Source: Nitrosopumilus ureiphilus (GTDB taxonomy: Archaea > Thermoproteota > Nitrososphaeria > Nitrososphaerales > Nitrosopumilaceae). Taken from it: DNA of 64,000 bases. Numbering within the stretch: position 1 is the first letter of the stretch; every line of letters starts with the position of its first letter. The translations under genes and the position numbers were made by a program. The DNA lies in NCBI RefSeq assembly GCF_013407185.1, contig NZ_CP026995.1, forward strand, positions 2,086,954-2,150,953, given 5' to 3'. Below the pieces are notes generated by a model that was not told where the DNA came from, did no database searches, and saw nothing but the letters and a program-made list of their open reading frames with translations. Shown here in pieces: positions 39,948-47,889 of this stretch.

Positions 39948-41411
39948 CTATTGAAATGGATCTATGAATGGACAATTTACTATGTGATCACTGTTTAGTG
40001 GTCTGGCAATACTAACAGATAACAAACCATCAGCACGAAATGAGTCAATATCAGACTTTGTTTCCAAAATTTTTGCGGATTCTGGATCATTCCATTCGAC
40101 TAGATAAATTCGCCACATTGGACTATAATTTTCATCATCAAGAGAAGCACCAGCGATTCCTGCTTGGAATCCTAATGGACCAGATCCTTTTACTCCATTT
40201 TTAAATTGGAAAAGGTCAACTGCTCCAGAATGTGCAATAAGATTAGCAGAAGTTGGAGATGAAACCACACCCATTGTCTCTGCAGGTCCTAATGGAGTAG
40301 CATCAGTTACAATATAGTAAATCGTTCTTCCATCAGGTCCCCAGCCTCTATGGGCAACAAAAGTTACAGTCAATTCTTGTTTGTTAATTTCAATTATTTG
40401 TCCTCCGCCATATGGCATATCATCAGTAATTTCTTTGTCAGAACGTATCTTCATCTGTCCATCAGGCCAAGTAATTTGAGGAGTATTAAGTACAATTCCT
40501 GTTTCATTAAACTCGATTCTGCCTTTTTCTTGAGCATCAATAATATCAGTTGCAGATTCAAATACTATTTCTTTTTGACCTTTTTTCCATGTAACTTCAA
40601 TTACAGAATTTAATGCACTGTATTGAGATTCTTGTGAAGGTGTACTAGAAAATACTTCGTCTTGAAATCCATAGATCCCATCACCCTTTACTCCATTTTT
40701 AAAAATGAATATTTTTTGTAGAGTATCTTCTGGAATGTTCGAGATAGCTGGAGCAAGTTCAATATTCCATCCTTGTTTTTCTGAGATTGTTTTTGCATAT
40801 TCTTCATCACTGCCATCAGTAATGATGTACAGAACTTGATTTCCATTGTAGATTCCTTTATGCATTGGAATAGTAACTGGTACATTAGTTCTAGAAAGTA
40901 GTGATGTTGGTTCTTCTTTTTCTGATTCAATTTTTTGCATCATCACTTCAGTAGGTTGTCCTCGTATCCAACCATCTACACTTACTGTTGAAGTAAATTC
41001 TTTTGAGGTTGAAGAATGTAATGCAAGTGCAGCTCCTGTAAACTCAAAAGATCCAGATTTTTCCTGTAAATCAATTAAAGATAATCCATAGACTGTTTTT
41101 CCATCAACAGTCCAGGTTGGTTGTCCCTTTGCATCTTGTGAATTAATTTCATGTAATACAACTATCTGAACAGGTACACTTGAGGTAAATGTCATAGAAC
41201 CATCATACAAGGTTCCTTCATTTGGAGAAAGAATTAGTGCTAATTGATGATTTTCATGTCCTCGTCCAGGATCTTGAGAAGATGTTATAGTTTGAGTGAA
41301 ATGAATTTTTTTTCTTGAACCTGCATCTGCAAATTGATCAGATATTAAAGAGACTGAAATAAGACCAATTATAAAAATTCCAATTAGTATAATGGCAATT
41401 AGTTTTTTCAA
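39948..41411 (-). CDS. Large secreted protein with duplicated C-terminal domain
   Basis: 487 residues. A signal peptide (about 1-28) is followed by a beta-rich ectodomain. Two copies of a ~115-residue unit are visible: one with YIITDGSD and FIFKNGVKGDGIYGFQ, then the repeat with YIVTDATP and FQFKNGVKGSGPLGFQ. Each continues with an acid-rich strand and a SATDIID or TKSDID-type segment. The C-terminus has HIVNCPFID. No C-terminal anchor is visible, so it may be free or surface-bound. The family is one common in this archaeal group but functionally unknown to me. Confidence 0.75.
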   Translation of the reverse strand: MKKLIAIILIGIFIIGLISVSLISDQFADAGSRKKIHFTQTITSSQDPGRGHENHQLALILSPNEGTLYDGSMTFTSSVPVQIVVLHEINSQDAKGQPTWTVDGKTVYGLSLIDLQEKSGSFEFTGAALALHSSTSKEFTSTVSVDGWIRGQPTEVMMQKIESEKEEPTSLLSRTNVPVTIPMHKGIYNGNQVLYIITDGSDEEYAKTISEKQGWNIELAPAISNIPEDTLQKIFIFKNGVKGDGIYGFQDEVFSSTPSQESQYSALNSVIEVTWKKGQKEIVFESATDIIDAQEKGRIEFNETGIVLNTPQITWPDGQMKIRSDKEITDDMPYGGGQIIEINKQELTVTFVAHRGWGPDGRTIYYIVTDATPLGPAETMGVVSSPTSANLIAHSGAVDLFQFKNGVKGSGPLGFQAGIAGASLDDENYSPMWRIYLVEWNDPESAKILETKSDIDSFRADGLLSVSIARPLNSDHIVNCPFIDPFQ

Positions 41412-41449
41412 TAAATCTGATTTAGTTTATACCCTTAAATGATTTTGTC

Positions 41450-42853
41450 TCAATTGATTTTATCTAGTTCAAATGCGTCATGTAGTGCTCGTACAGCTGA
41501 ATTTGTATCAGAGTTTTTTACCACAAATGCAAGGTTAAGCTCTGATGATCCTTGTGTTATCATTGACACATTGATTTTATTTTTCTCTATTGCCCCAAAT
41601 ACCCTTGATGCAACTCCTATTGTTCCTCTCATGCCAGAACCAATCAATGCAATAATGGCCACATTAGTAGTAATTTCTAATTTTTTGATAATTTTTCCTA
41701 ATAATTCCATCTCTAATGCACTAACTGCTTTATCAAGATCAGTGTTTTTTACCACAATTGTAATACTTGATTCTGAAGGATTTTGTGAGATCATCATTAC
41801 ATTAATTCCAGATTTTGCCAAAGTTTCAAATATTTTAGCTGCAGTTCCTGGGGTTCCAACCATACTGCCTCCTCGAATATCAATTAGGCCATTATTTTGA
41901 ACATTACTTACACATTTTACAGTATTTTTTGCAGAAGCTGATGGAGATACAGTTACCAAAGTTCCTTCATTTTTTACATTAAAGGAATTTCTAATCTTCA
42001 TTGGAATTTTTTTTGATAGTAAGGGCTCAAATGTTCGTGGATGAATTTGCTTTGCGCCAAACATAGCCATTTCTATTGCTTCAATGTATGATACTTCCTT
42101 GAGTAATTTTGCATTTTTTACAATTTTTGGATCTGCAGTCATTAGTCCATCTACATCACTCATCAACCAAATTTCATCTGCCTTGACACAAGAACCAATA
42201 GTTGTTGCAGAATAATCAGAACCTCCTCTACCAAATGTAGTTACATGTCCGTGTTGATCTGCACCTGCAAATCCTCCTACTACAGGAATTGTTTTCTTTG
42301 AAAATAAATCGTCTACAGTCTTTGATACTCTAAGTCTAGTTGTATCCATTAATGGTTTAGATTCACCAAAATTAGAATCAGTAATTATTCCAATTTCTTT
42401 TCCAGTAAGAGGAATTGATTTTTTTCCTGAATCATTAATTGCTGATGAAACTAACTTTATTGATAACCTTTCACCAAATGAAATTAGATAATCCATTGAT
42501 CTCGATGTAACTTCACCAAGCAATACCATTCCATCAATTAAAGCAAGTAATTCTGCAAAATCTTCATCTAGTTTCCTTAGCAATTTTTTTTGTAAATCAG
42601 ATTTTTTGATTGTTTGTTTTGCTAATTGTTTATGTCTATTAGTAATCTTTGATGCAAGTTGTTCAGCTTTTGATTTATTTTCTTTTTTAATTGATTCTGA
42701 TATTTCTATTAGATCATCGGTGGTTCCACTTGTTGCAGAACAAACAACTACAATTTGATGTTTCTTTGATAACGAGTCAATGTGTTTAGCTATGGCTTGG
42801 ATATCTTTGGAAGCAGAAATTGATGTTCCACCATATTTTATTACGAGTCTCAA
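41450..42853 (-). CDS. lysC: Aspartate kinase with two ACT domains
   Basis: Phosphorylates aspartate, the entry step to lysine, threonine and methionine. 467 residues: kinase domain opening with VIKYGGTSISAS, SFGERLSIKL, FGRGGSDYSATTIG and SDVDGLMTADPKIV. Two ACT domains form the last ~150 residues (TVKCVSNVQNNGLIDIRGGSM and later AIIALIGSGMRGTIGVASRV), allowing allosteric feedback by an end product. It is the third gene of a cluster rpoL, tfs, pcn, lysC; a 35-base gap separates it from PCNA, so shared transcription is possible. Confidence 0.93.
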   Translation of the reverse strand: MRLVIKYGGTSISASKDIQAIAKHIDSLSKKHQIVVVCSATSGTTDDLIEISESIKKENKSKAEQLASKITNRHKQLAKQTIKKSDLQKKLLRKLDEDFAELLALIDGMVLLGEVTSRSMDYLISFGERLSIKLVSSAINDSGKKSIPLTGKEIGIITDSNFGESKPLMDTTRLRVSKTVDDLFSKKTIPVVGGFAGADQHGHVTTFGRGGSDYSATTIGSCVKADEIWLMSDVDGLMTADPKIVKNAKLLKEVSYIEAIEMAMFGAKQIHPRTFEPLLSKKIPMKIRNSFNVKNEGTLVTVSPSASAKNTVKCVSNVQNNGLIDIRGGSMVGTPGTAAKIFETLAKSGINVMMISQNPSESSITIVVKNTDLDKAVSALEMELLGKIIKKLEITTNVAIIALIGSGMRGTIGVASRVFGAIEKNKINVSMITQGSSELNLAFVVKNSDTNSAVRALHDAFELDKIN

Positions 42854-42888
42854 TTCAAAGTACCTGAATTAGTTAATCTTTAAATGCT

Positions 42889-43635
42889 TTAACTTTCCAC
42901 GCGCGGAGCCAAGTAGAAGTGAATTCTGCCAATATTTGCTACTTTAAATTCAATTCTAAGAGGTTTTGCGCTTGAAAACTCACATGTGATAAAGCCTGCA
43001 GTAGTACCTACTGCCTTTACTACAGGATTAAGATATTCAAGGCTGTAAGTACCAACACTATCTTCTTTTGAAGAAATTTCTTCAATCTCTTCATCTTCTT
43101 TGTCTAAATCAATTACTACCTCTCCAGAATCACCCTTGCCTGAAAAGTCACCTTTTGAATCAGATGTATGAATTGTTAGATAATCAGATACTACCTGTAC
43201 ATCACCGAGAATCTTGTCAAACTTTGAAGAAGATAATACGATTTTAGAATCATAGGGAATTTTTGGTAACGGGGTATCTGTTGCAGAACTTTCAATTAAA
43301 CGCATTTTGTATTTTTTATTTTTTCCAACTGTAACAAGTAACATATTCTGTTCAGAGATACTAATCTCTATGCTATCTTTTTTATCTGCTCTTTTGATAA
43401 GTTTTGAAAACTCATCTATTCTAACTCCAAATTTAATATCGCTATCACATTCATATTTTTCAAATGCAGAATTAGGCCACGATATATCAATTAGAGCAAC
43501 ATGTGATGGATCCATTCCTCTAAAGGTAATTCCTTCTGCTGTTGCAACAAAAGTAGCTTCTTCAACAAGTGTAGATATTGCAGAGATAATTGCCTTTAGA
43601 TCATCTGAACCACTTGTTTTTGCTCCAAAAGTCAA
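42889..43635 (-). CDS. pcn: DNA polymerase sliding clamp (PCNA)
   Basis: 248 residues, a homotrimeric ring that tethers polymerase and repair factors. Seen are LVEEATFVATAEGITFRGMDPSHVA near the N-terminus, the basic channel helices, and the C-terminal LAPRVES region. The interdomain loop contains an acidic insert (DLDKEDEEIEEISSKEDS). The start is a TTG at 43635, supported because an in-frame stop lies six codons upstream. It adjoins the genes for transcription factor S and RNA polymerase L. Confidence 0.94.
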   Translation of the reverse strand: MTFGAKTSGSDDLKAIISAISTLVEEATFVATAEGITFRGMDPSHVALIDISWPNSAFEKYECDSDIKFGVRIDEFSKLIKRADKKDSIEISISEQNMLLVTVGKNKKYKMRLIESSATDTPLPKIPYDSKIVLSSSKFDKILGDVQVVSDYLTIHTSDSKGDFSGKGDSGEVVIDLDKEDEEIEEISSKEDSVGTYSLEYLNPVVKAVGTTAGFITCEFSSAKPLRIEFKVANIGRIHFYLAPRVES

Positions 43636-43669
43636 ATCAATTTTCTTGACTTAAAGTTCCAGTTAAACG

Positions 43670-43987
43670 TTATGTGTAATCACGCCAGGTGTATTTACAT
43701 TTCTGACAACGATAAAATCTAGTTGTGGGTTCATCTGCACTTCTAGTTTGAAACATCCACCAAACTGCCTCATCATGACCACATTTTTCACAGTCTAATT
43801 TGATTGTTGGATGTGTGTCTTCTCCTTCATTCCCTTCAAAAGCTAAAAGTGAAAAATCTGGTTCTTCTTCATCAACAATTTTTTTTGTCTGTGTTACTTT
43901 TTGTCCTTCCACATAGCCACATTTTGAGCATTCAAGACCAGAAGTCCCCTTCTTTAATTTGACCTCACATTCGGGGCAAAATTTCAA
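43670..43987 (-). CDS. tfs: Transcription factor S (TFIIS/RPB9-like cleavage factor)
   Basis: 105 residues. N-terminal zinc ribbon CPECEVKLKKGTSGLECSKC, acidic linker, and C-terminal ribbon CEKCGHDEAVWWMFQTRSAD with YRCQKCKYTWRDY. The RSADEPTT tip carries the Asp-Glu pair that enters the polymerase active site and stimulates RNA cleavage in backtracked complexes, so it is a TFS rather than a plain RPB9. The start is a TTG at 43987, one base after the rpoL stop. It is cotranscribed with rpoL and probably pcn. Confidence 0.93.
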   Translation of the reverse strand: MKFCPECEVKLKKGTSGLECSKCGYVEGQKVTQTKKIVDEEEPDFSLLAFEGNEGEDTHPTIKLDCEKCGHDEAVWWMFQTRSADEPTTRFYRCQKCKYTWRDYT

Positions 43988-43988
43988 T

Positions 43989-44267
43989 CTAATTTACCTT
44001 GATTTTAGAATTAAATAGTTGTTTGAATTCTTCTGCCATTTTTATTGCGGAATTTGTTGCTTTTTTAATTTCTCCTAGAGGTTTTGTACTGGAGTTAATT
44101 CTCATCCAGCATTCATTGGTAAGAGGATGCTTTACTATAACCCCTGCAAAATCAATATTTGATCCTTTTAGGAGTTCATGTTGAATAATATATAAAATTC
44201 CTATATCAGTCTCAGTGATTGAAAGGCTGATTTCCTTTGGTTCAGAACTGATCACTTGTGCGTTCAT
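43989..44267 (-). CDS. rpoL: DNA-directed RNA polymerase subunit L
   Basis: 92 residues, the archaeal equivalent of Rpb11/AC19, which dimerises with RpoD to nucleate polymerase assembly. The conserved core is DIGILYIIQHELLKGSNIDF, GVIVKHPLTNECWMRI, and the C-terminal helix with AIKMAEEFKQLF. Its position directly upstream of transcription factor S fits polymerase-related function. It is divergent from the unknown three-gene operon, with 51 bases between the starts. Confidence 0.9.
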   Translation of the reverse strand: MNAQVISSEPKEISLSITETDIGILYIIQHELLKGSNIDFAGVIVKHPLTNECWMRINSSTKPLGEIKKATNSAIKMAEEFKQLFNSKIKVN

Positions 44268-44318
44268 GTATTCAGAAAAAGCACTTATTGCGGATATAAA
44301 TCATTATGAGCGGTAAGA

Positions 44319-44855
44319 ATGGCAGAAAGTAAGATTTCAGAGATAAAACTAGTAAATTCCAAGGATGAGTACTCATCTGATGAAAATGTAGAGATTAATG
44401 TCCAATTTTCAGTTGAAGGAGACCTTAGAAATGCGTTCAATGAAGCAAATTGGACTAAAGCTTACAATAACAATGATGTTTCATTCAAAATGAAATATGG
44501 TATTAAATTGATAACAGGTGGATTCAGAAAGAAGGAATTAGGTAGGACCATCGATACCTATAGAAAGGCATCAATCTTTTGGACCAGAAATCCTAAACTT
44601 GTTAACCCAATGAAAGATAGGAGAATTTGGGTTCAGGTAGCTAAAAATTTTGAACCATTTATCAGACTAACTGAAGAAGAGGTAAGACAGGAGCTTTTCG
44701 ACTTTGATGAGAAATTTGTTTTCAAAGCATCAGACTTGGGAAAAGGTAAACACAAGATTGGTGCTGAAGCATTTGCATCCTGGCAAAAGCATGACTATAC
44801 AGAAACTGGAAGTATCAAGAATAATTCTAGTGAAATTGAAATAACAATCAATTAG
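44319..44855 (+). CDS. Unknown intracellular beta-sandwich-like protein
   Basis: 178 residues without a signal peptide. The ends look like an Ig or arrestin-type beta-sandwich: SDENVEINVQFSVEGDL at about 20-36 and HKIGAEAFASWQKHDYTETG near 147-166. The middle holds a charged Arg/Lys stretch (KKELGRTIDTYRKASIFWTR). Codons include more C-ending choices than nearby genes, which hints at high expression. It heads a three-gene operon with two 48-50-residue paralogues and diverges from rpoL. No family is recognised. Confidence 0.72.
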   Translation: MAESKISEIKLVNSKDEYSSDENVEINVQFSVEGDLRNAFNEANWTKAYNNNDVSFKMKYGIKLITGGFRKKELGRTIDTYRKASIFWTRNPKLVNPMKDRRIWVQVAKNFEPFIRLTEEEVRQELFDFDEKFVFKASDLGKGKHKIGAEAFASWQKHDYTETGSIKNNSSEIEITIN

Positions 44856-44886
44856 GGATATAAGGAACTTTTTAAGGGAATCAATA

Positions 44887-45039
44887 ATGGCAAAATATGA
44901 TGGTCTGTTAGGACAACCAGTTCTTGAAGTTGAAGAACCTGATAAAGAAGAAGGAATTACCTTTATCTTTAAAGACAACCGGTTTTTGTTTATCAAAGCA
45001 GTTGATGGAAAAATTGAGACCGTATCAATTCCAGAATAG
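44887..45039 (+). CDS. 50-residue miniprotein, first tandem copy
   Basis: A short gene with an ATG at 44887 and TAG at 45037-45039. The product is MAKYDGLLGQPVLEVEEPDK followed by EEGITFIFKDNRFLFIKAVDG and KIETVSIPE. Its pattern of strands matches the next gene over ~38 residues (LE-E/D-PD, GIT-IF, N-L-IK-VDGK), so the two arose by duplication. It reads as a small SH3- or KOW-like beta protein, but the fold is only a guess. The two small genes follow the 178-residue gene by 31 and 10 bases. Confidence 0.6.
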   Translation: MAKYDGLLGQPVLEVEEPDKEEGITFIFKDNRFLFIKAVDGKIETVSIPE

Positions 45040-45049
45040 GTGAATATGA

Positions 45050-45196
45050 ATGGAAAAATTTGATACAATCAAAATGTTAGAACTTGTTAAAGTTGAAGAT
45101 CCTGATTCAGATGGTGGAATAACTATGATTTTCCAAGAAAATAAAACTTTGAAAATTAAAGTTGTAGATGGAAAATTAGTTTCTGAATTTGTTTAA
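45050..45196 (+). CDS. 48-residue miniprotein, second tandem copy
   Basis: A short gene with an ATG at 45050 and TAA at 45194-45196, ten bases after its paralogue. Product segments are LELVKVEDPDSDGGITMIFQ and ENKTLKIKVVDGKLVSEFV. Compared with the first copy it keeps the PD turn, GIT-IF strand and VDGK hairpin but ends differently. Both lack Cys and membrane segments. Duplicated short proteins under one promoter point to a homo- or hetero-oligomer. Function unknown. Confidence 0.58.
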   Translation: MEKFDTIKMLELVKVEDPDSDGGITMIFQENKTLKIKVVDGKLVSEFV

Positions 45197-45198
45197 AA

Positions 45199-45693
45199 CT
45201 AATTTCTCACATGTTTTTCATAAAAACCTATAGCTAGTTCTTGTACTTCAGATTGAATAGAGCCCGGTCTTTCATCTCGAATTTTTTTAATTGCATCTTT
45301 TGCTGTATATTTTTTATATTTTACAAAATAACATGCAAGGATTGTTCCTGCTCTTCCCATTCCAGCTGCACAGTGAACCATCACAGATTGATTATTTTGA
45401 ATTTGTTCATGAATGAAATCTACTGCTGAATTTATTTTGTCCATATCAGGAGCAGTAAAATCAGGAGTCGGAATATGCAGATAACCAATATTTTCTACCC
45501 AATTATCAGGTAATGCATTCTCAGTCATAGTAACAATTGATTTTACTCCTTGATCTAAAAGCCAATTGAATTCATCAAAACTTGTGGGAATTCCTGAACC
45601 AGCTAATTTGTTTTCAATTAACCAAGAAAAGTTTGTAGGTTTTTTTGTAATTCTTCCATGAACTTTTCTCCATAAATTTCCAGGTTTGCTCAT
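45199..45693 (-). CDS. Dual-specificity protein phosphatase
   Basis: 164 residues with the PTP-superfamily P-loop VMVHCAAGMGRAG (HCxxGxxR, catalytic Cys and Arg), the general acid region near TPDFTAP (an Asp), and the family start NFSWLIENKLAGSGIP. Archaeal members remove phosphate from Ser/Thr/Tyr residues or from small phosphorylated ligands. It is convergent with the miniprotein operon (stop two bases away) and downstream of the cyclase-family gene on the same strand. Confidence 0.88.
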   Translation of the reverse strand: MSKPGNLWRKVHGRITKKPTNFSWLIENKLAGSGIPTSFDEFNWLLDQGVKSIVTMTENALPDNWVENIGYLHIPTPDFTAPDMDKINSAVDFIHEQIQNNQSVMVHCAAGMGRAGTILACYFVKYKKYTAKDAIKKIRDERPGSIQSEVQELAIGFYEKHVRN

Positions 45694-45745
45694 ACTAATT
45701 ATTGGAATTTGCTATATTTTTAGCATTGCGAAATAGTGAAGAAAA

Positions 45746-46402
45746 TTATGAAGCTATTGCTCTTACAGGTGAGCCTGTTGCATCTTTGAGTTTTAATGGT
45801 AGAATTGTAAAATTAAATTCCTTAGAAGAAATTTTATTGAAATTTATTAAATTTTCTACAATCAAAATATTGTTTTTTGAGAAAAGATGGTGAGCAGTGA
45901 ATGATTCATCTTTTCCGAGATCTATGCTTGGAGAATCTATTCCAACTAGATTGATCTTTTTTGATACAAGATAGTTTGCAGCTGATTTGTCTAATCCAGG
46001 ATTTTGAGTAAAATAATTGTCTTTTTTTAGATTTTTTTGCCATTCAGTAAAAAGGAAGACTGATGAATGATTTGGAATAATTCCATTCTTTTTTTCAAAT
46101 AAAATAATATCTCCCTTTGTTATTGGAGAGTTTTTAGTTTTTTTGAGTTTAATTAGAATAGCTCTTCCAATTAGTCTATCAAGTGGAATTTGATGAATTT
46201 TGATGCCGTTTTTAACAAAATGATATGGCGCATCAAGATGGGTTCCAGTATGAGAACTTAGGAATAATAATTCAAGATTATATCCATCATCTTTGATATC
46301 AGACCATAAAATGAATTGAGGTTTTGGGGATCCTGGAAAACTTGGAATAGATTTTGATATTGTAAGTGTAAGATCTATTGGTTTCATACCAATAGAATCC
46401 AT
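45746..46402 (-). CDS. Cyclase/kynurenine formamidase-like hydrolase
   Basis: 218 residues of the metal-dependent cyclase family (KynB/arylformamidase-like). The metal motif is SSHTGTHLDAPYHF (HxGTHxDxP), followed by GIKIHQIPLDRL, and later VGIDSPSIDLG and TAHHLFSKN near the C-terminus. It hydrolyses an amide or lactone with Zn or Mn; the substrate is unknown. The ATG at 46402 is listed, and MKPIDLTLTI at 46387 is an equally possible start that fits the family better. It is divergent from the AsnC-type gene. Confidence 0.82.
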   Translation of the reverse strand: MDSIGMKPIDLTLTISKSIPSFPGSPKPQFILWSDIKDDGYNLELLFLSSHTGTHLDAPYHFVKNGIKIHQIPLDRLIGRAILIKLKKTKNSPITKGDIILFEKKNGIIPNHSSVFLFTEWQKNLKKDNYFTQNPGLDKSAANYLVSKKINLVGIDSPSIDLGKDESFTAHHLFSKNNILIVENLINFNKISSKEFNFTILPLKLKDATGSPVRAIAS

Positions 46403-46433
46403 TAGTAATTAATCAGTTTTTGAACTATGAAAA

Positions 46434-46442
46434 GTTAAATAC
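46434..46442 (+). promoter_or_regulatory. TATA-like element for the AsnC-domain gene
   Basis: TTAAATACT is centred about 26 bases before the GTG at 46463, in line with a leaderless transcript and supporting that start. Confidence 0.4.
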
Positions 46443-46462
46443 TGTTTGATGAAAATCATCCT

Positions 46463-46720
46463 GTGCCTACTGCATATGTTCTATTAAATTCTGATTTAGG
46501 ATCAGACGAGTCAATTATCGCCGAAGTAAAACAGATTCTTTCTGATGAGGATATCAAATATGAGGTTCAGGGAGTCTATGGAGTATATGATATTGTCTTA
46601 AAATTGTCATCTGATGATGCAGAGAAACTACGCGCAATTATCACCAACAAAGTCAGAAAAATCAGTAAAGTTCAATCAACATTGACTATGATGGTCATAG
46701 AAGAACAAGAAAACCTATAG
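46463..46720 (+). CDS. Stand-alone AsnC/Lrp ligand-binding (RAM) domain protein
   Basis: 85 residues with the alpha/beta RAM fold: TAYVLLNSDLGSDESIIAEV, VQGVYGVYDIVLKLSSDD, and RAIITNKVRKISKVQSTLTM. The DNA-binding half of Lrp is missing, as in the SraA-like stand-alone effector proteins that bind amino acids and pair with full-length Lrp proteins. It could therefore modulate other Lrp-type regulators. The start is a GTG at 46463. It overlaps the class V aminotransferase 3' end by six bases. Confidence 0.88.
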   Translation: MPTAYVLLNSDLGSDESIIAEVKQILSDEDIKYEVQGVYGVYDIVLKLSSDDAEKLRAIITNKVRKISKVQSTLTMMVIEEQENL

Positions 46721-47866
46721 TTTCTTTATTTTATCAATTACCTGAAGCATTTCAGATTCAGTGTTAAAAAAGTGAGGAGATGCTCGAATAATTTTTTGCT
46801 CCATAATTTCCCTCACTGCTAAAACGATATTTTGTTTTTCAAGTTTATCTACTATTTCTTGGGGGTCATGTCCTTTAAGATTAAAAGATACAATGCTGGT
46901 TCTTTGATTTGGATCATCAGGCCCATATAAAATAATACTTGGAATTTTTGATAATTCTTCTCTGAGAAGATTTGACAAGTATAGATTTTTTTCACGAATA
47001 TTTTTCATACCAAAATTCATCAAATATTTTATAGATGATTCCAAACCAACTATTCCAACATAATTTCTAAACCCAGTTTGAAATTTGTCTGGTAGTTCTT
47101 TGAAAGCAAGATTAGTTTCATCATAAATTATTGCAGATTCACCACCAATTGTCATAGGTTTTAGTAACTCACTTGATTTTCTATCACAATAAAACAATCC
47201 AGTACCCATAGGACCACAAAGCCATTTTGAACCATTAAAAGACATAAAATTACATTTAATCTTAGATACATCCATTTCCCCAATACACCCTACTGTTTGT
47301 GCACTATCAATAAAAAATGGAATTTTATTATTAAGAATTTTCCCAATCTCGTCTACAGGCAATATTGAGCCGGTATTGTATAATGCATGACTCAATGCAA
47401 CTAGTTTTGTGTTATTATCAATGAAAGATTCTAAATCATCTAATTTGAAAAAACCATTTTTATCTATAGGGAGATTTTTTATCGAGGTCTTTTCTTTGAG
47501 TTGAATCCAAGGGTAATAGTTTGCATGGTGTTCATGTCCCATTCCACGAATGATAATGTTAGATTTATCATCAAAAGAAAGACCATTTGCGACGAAATTT
47601 ATTCCATCAGTTGTACTTTGAGTAAGAACCACTTCGTCAGGCTGGCATGATATGATTTTTGCAATTATTTTTCTTACATTTTGTAGTTTTTCAGTTACAA
47701 ATGGTTCTGAATTCTTTGAATCAGGACCAATTGAATTGTATGAGATTAAAAATTCTTTCATGGCGTCTATACTTTGAGTAGGCATCAAAGATACTGATGC
47801 ATTGTTTAGATAGATTTTGTTTGAATCTGGAAAATCATCAGAAATATCTTTTGATGTTAAATTCAT
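46715..47866 (-). CDS. Class V aminotransferase (cysteine-desulfurase/epimerase-like)
   Basis: 383 residues, PLP fold type I. Seen are IYLNNASVSLMPTQSIDAM at the start, LTQSTTDGINFVANGL, SHALYNTGSILPVDEIG, FIDSAQTVGCI (cofactor Asp and His-like region) and the Schiff-base Lys in SFNGSKWLCGPMGTG. The closest groups are SufS-like desulfurases and isopenicillin-N epimerase-like proteins. The conserved C-terminal active-site Cys of desulfurases (RSGxHCA) is absent; the equivalent reads IIRASPHFF. So desulfurase activity is doubtful and the reaction is open. Confidence 0.82.
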   Translation of the reverse strand: MNLTSKDISDDFPDSNKIYLNNASVSLMPTQSIDAMKEFLISYNSIGPDSKNSEPFVTEKLQNVRKIIAKIISCQPDEVVLTQSTTDGINFVANGLSFDDKSNIIIRGMGHEHHANYYPWIQLKEKTSIKNLPIDKNGFFKLDDLESFIDNNTKLVALSHALYNTGSILPVDEIGKILNNKIPFFIDSAQTVGCIGEMDVSKIKCNFMSFNGSKWLCGPMGTGLFYCDRKSSELLKPMTIGGESAIIYDETNLAFKELPDKFQTGFRNYVGIVGLESSIKYLMNFGMKNIREKNLYLSNLLREELSKIPSIILYGPDDPNQRTSIVSFNLKGHDPQEIVDKLEKQNIVLAVREIMEQKIIRASPHFFNTESEMLQVIDKIKKL

Positions 47867-47889
47867 TATTATATCTGTAAAATGCTAAT

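Noticed and set aside
41439-41900. Long frame (153 codons) on the plus strand opposite aspartate kinase
   Set aside because: It lies wholly antisense to a well-supported gene with conserved motifs, so it is a shadow frame with no domain or start signal of its own.
46715-47866. Calling the class V aminotransferase a cysteine desulfurase (SufS/IscS)
   Set aside because: The active-site Cys loop near the C-terminus is missing (IIRASPHFF instead of an RxGxHC-type loop), so only the fold and PLP class are called.
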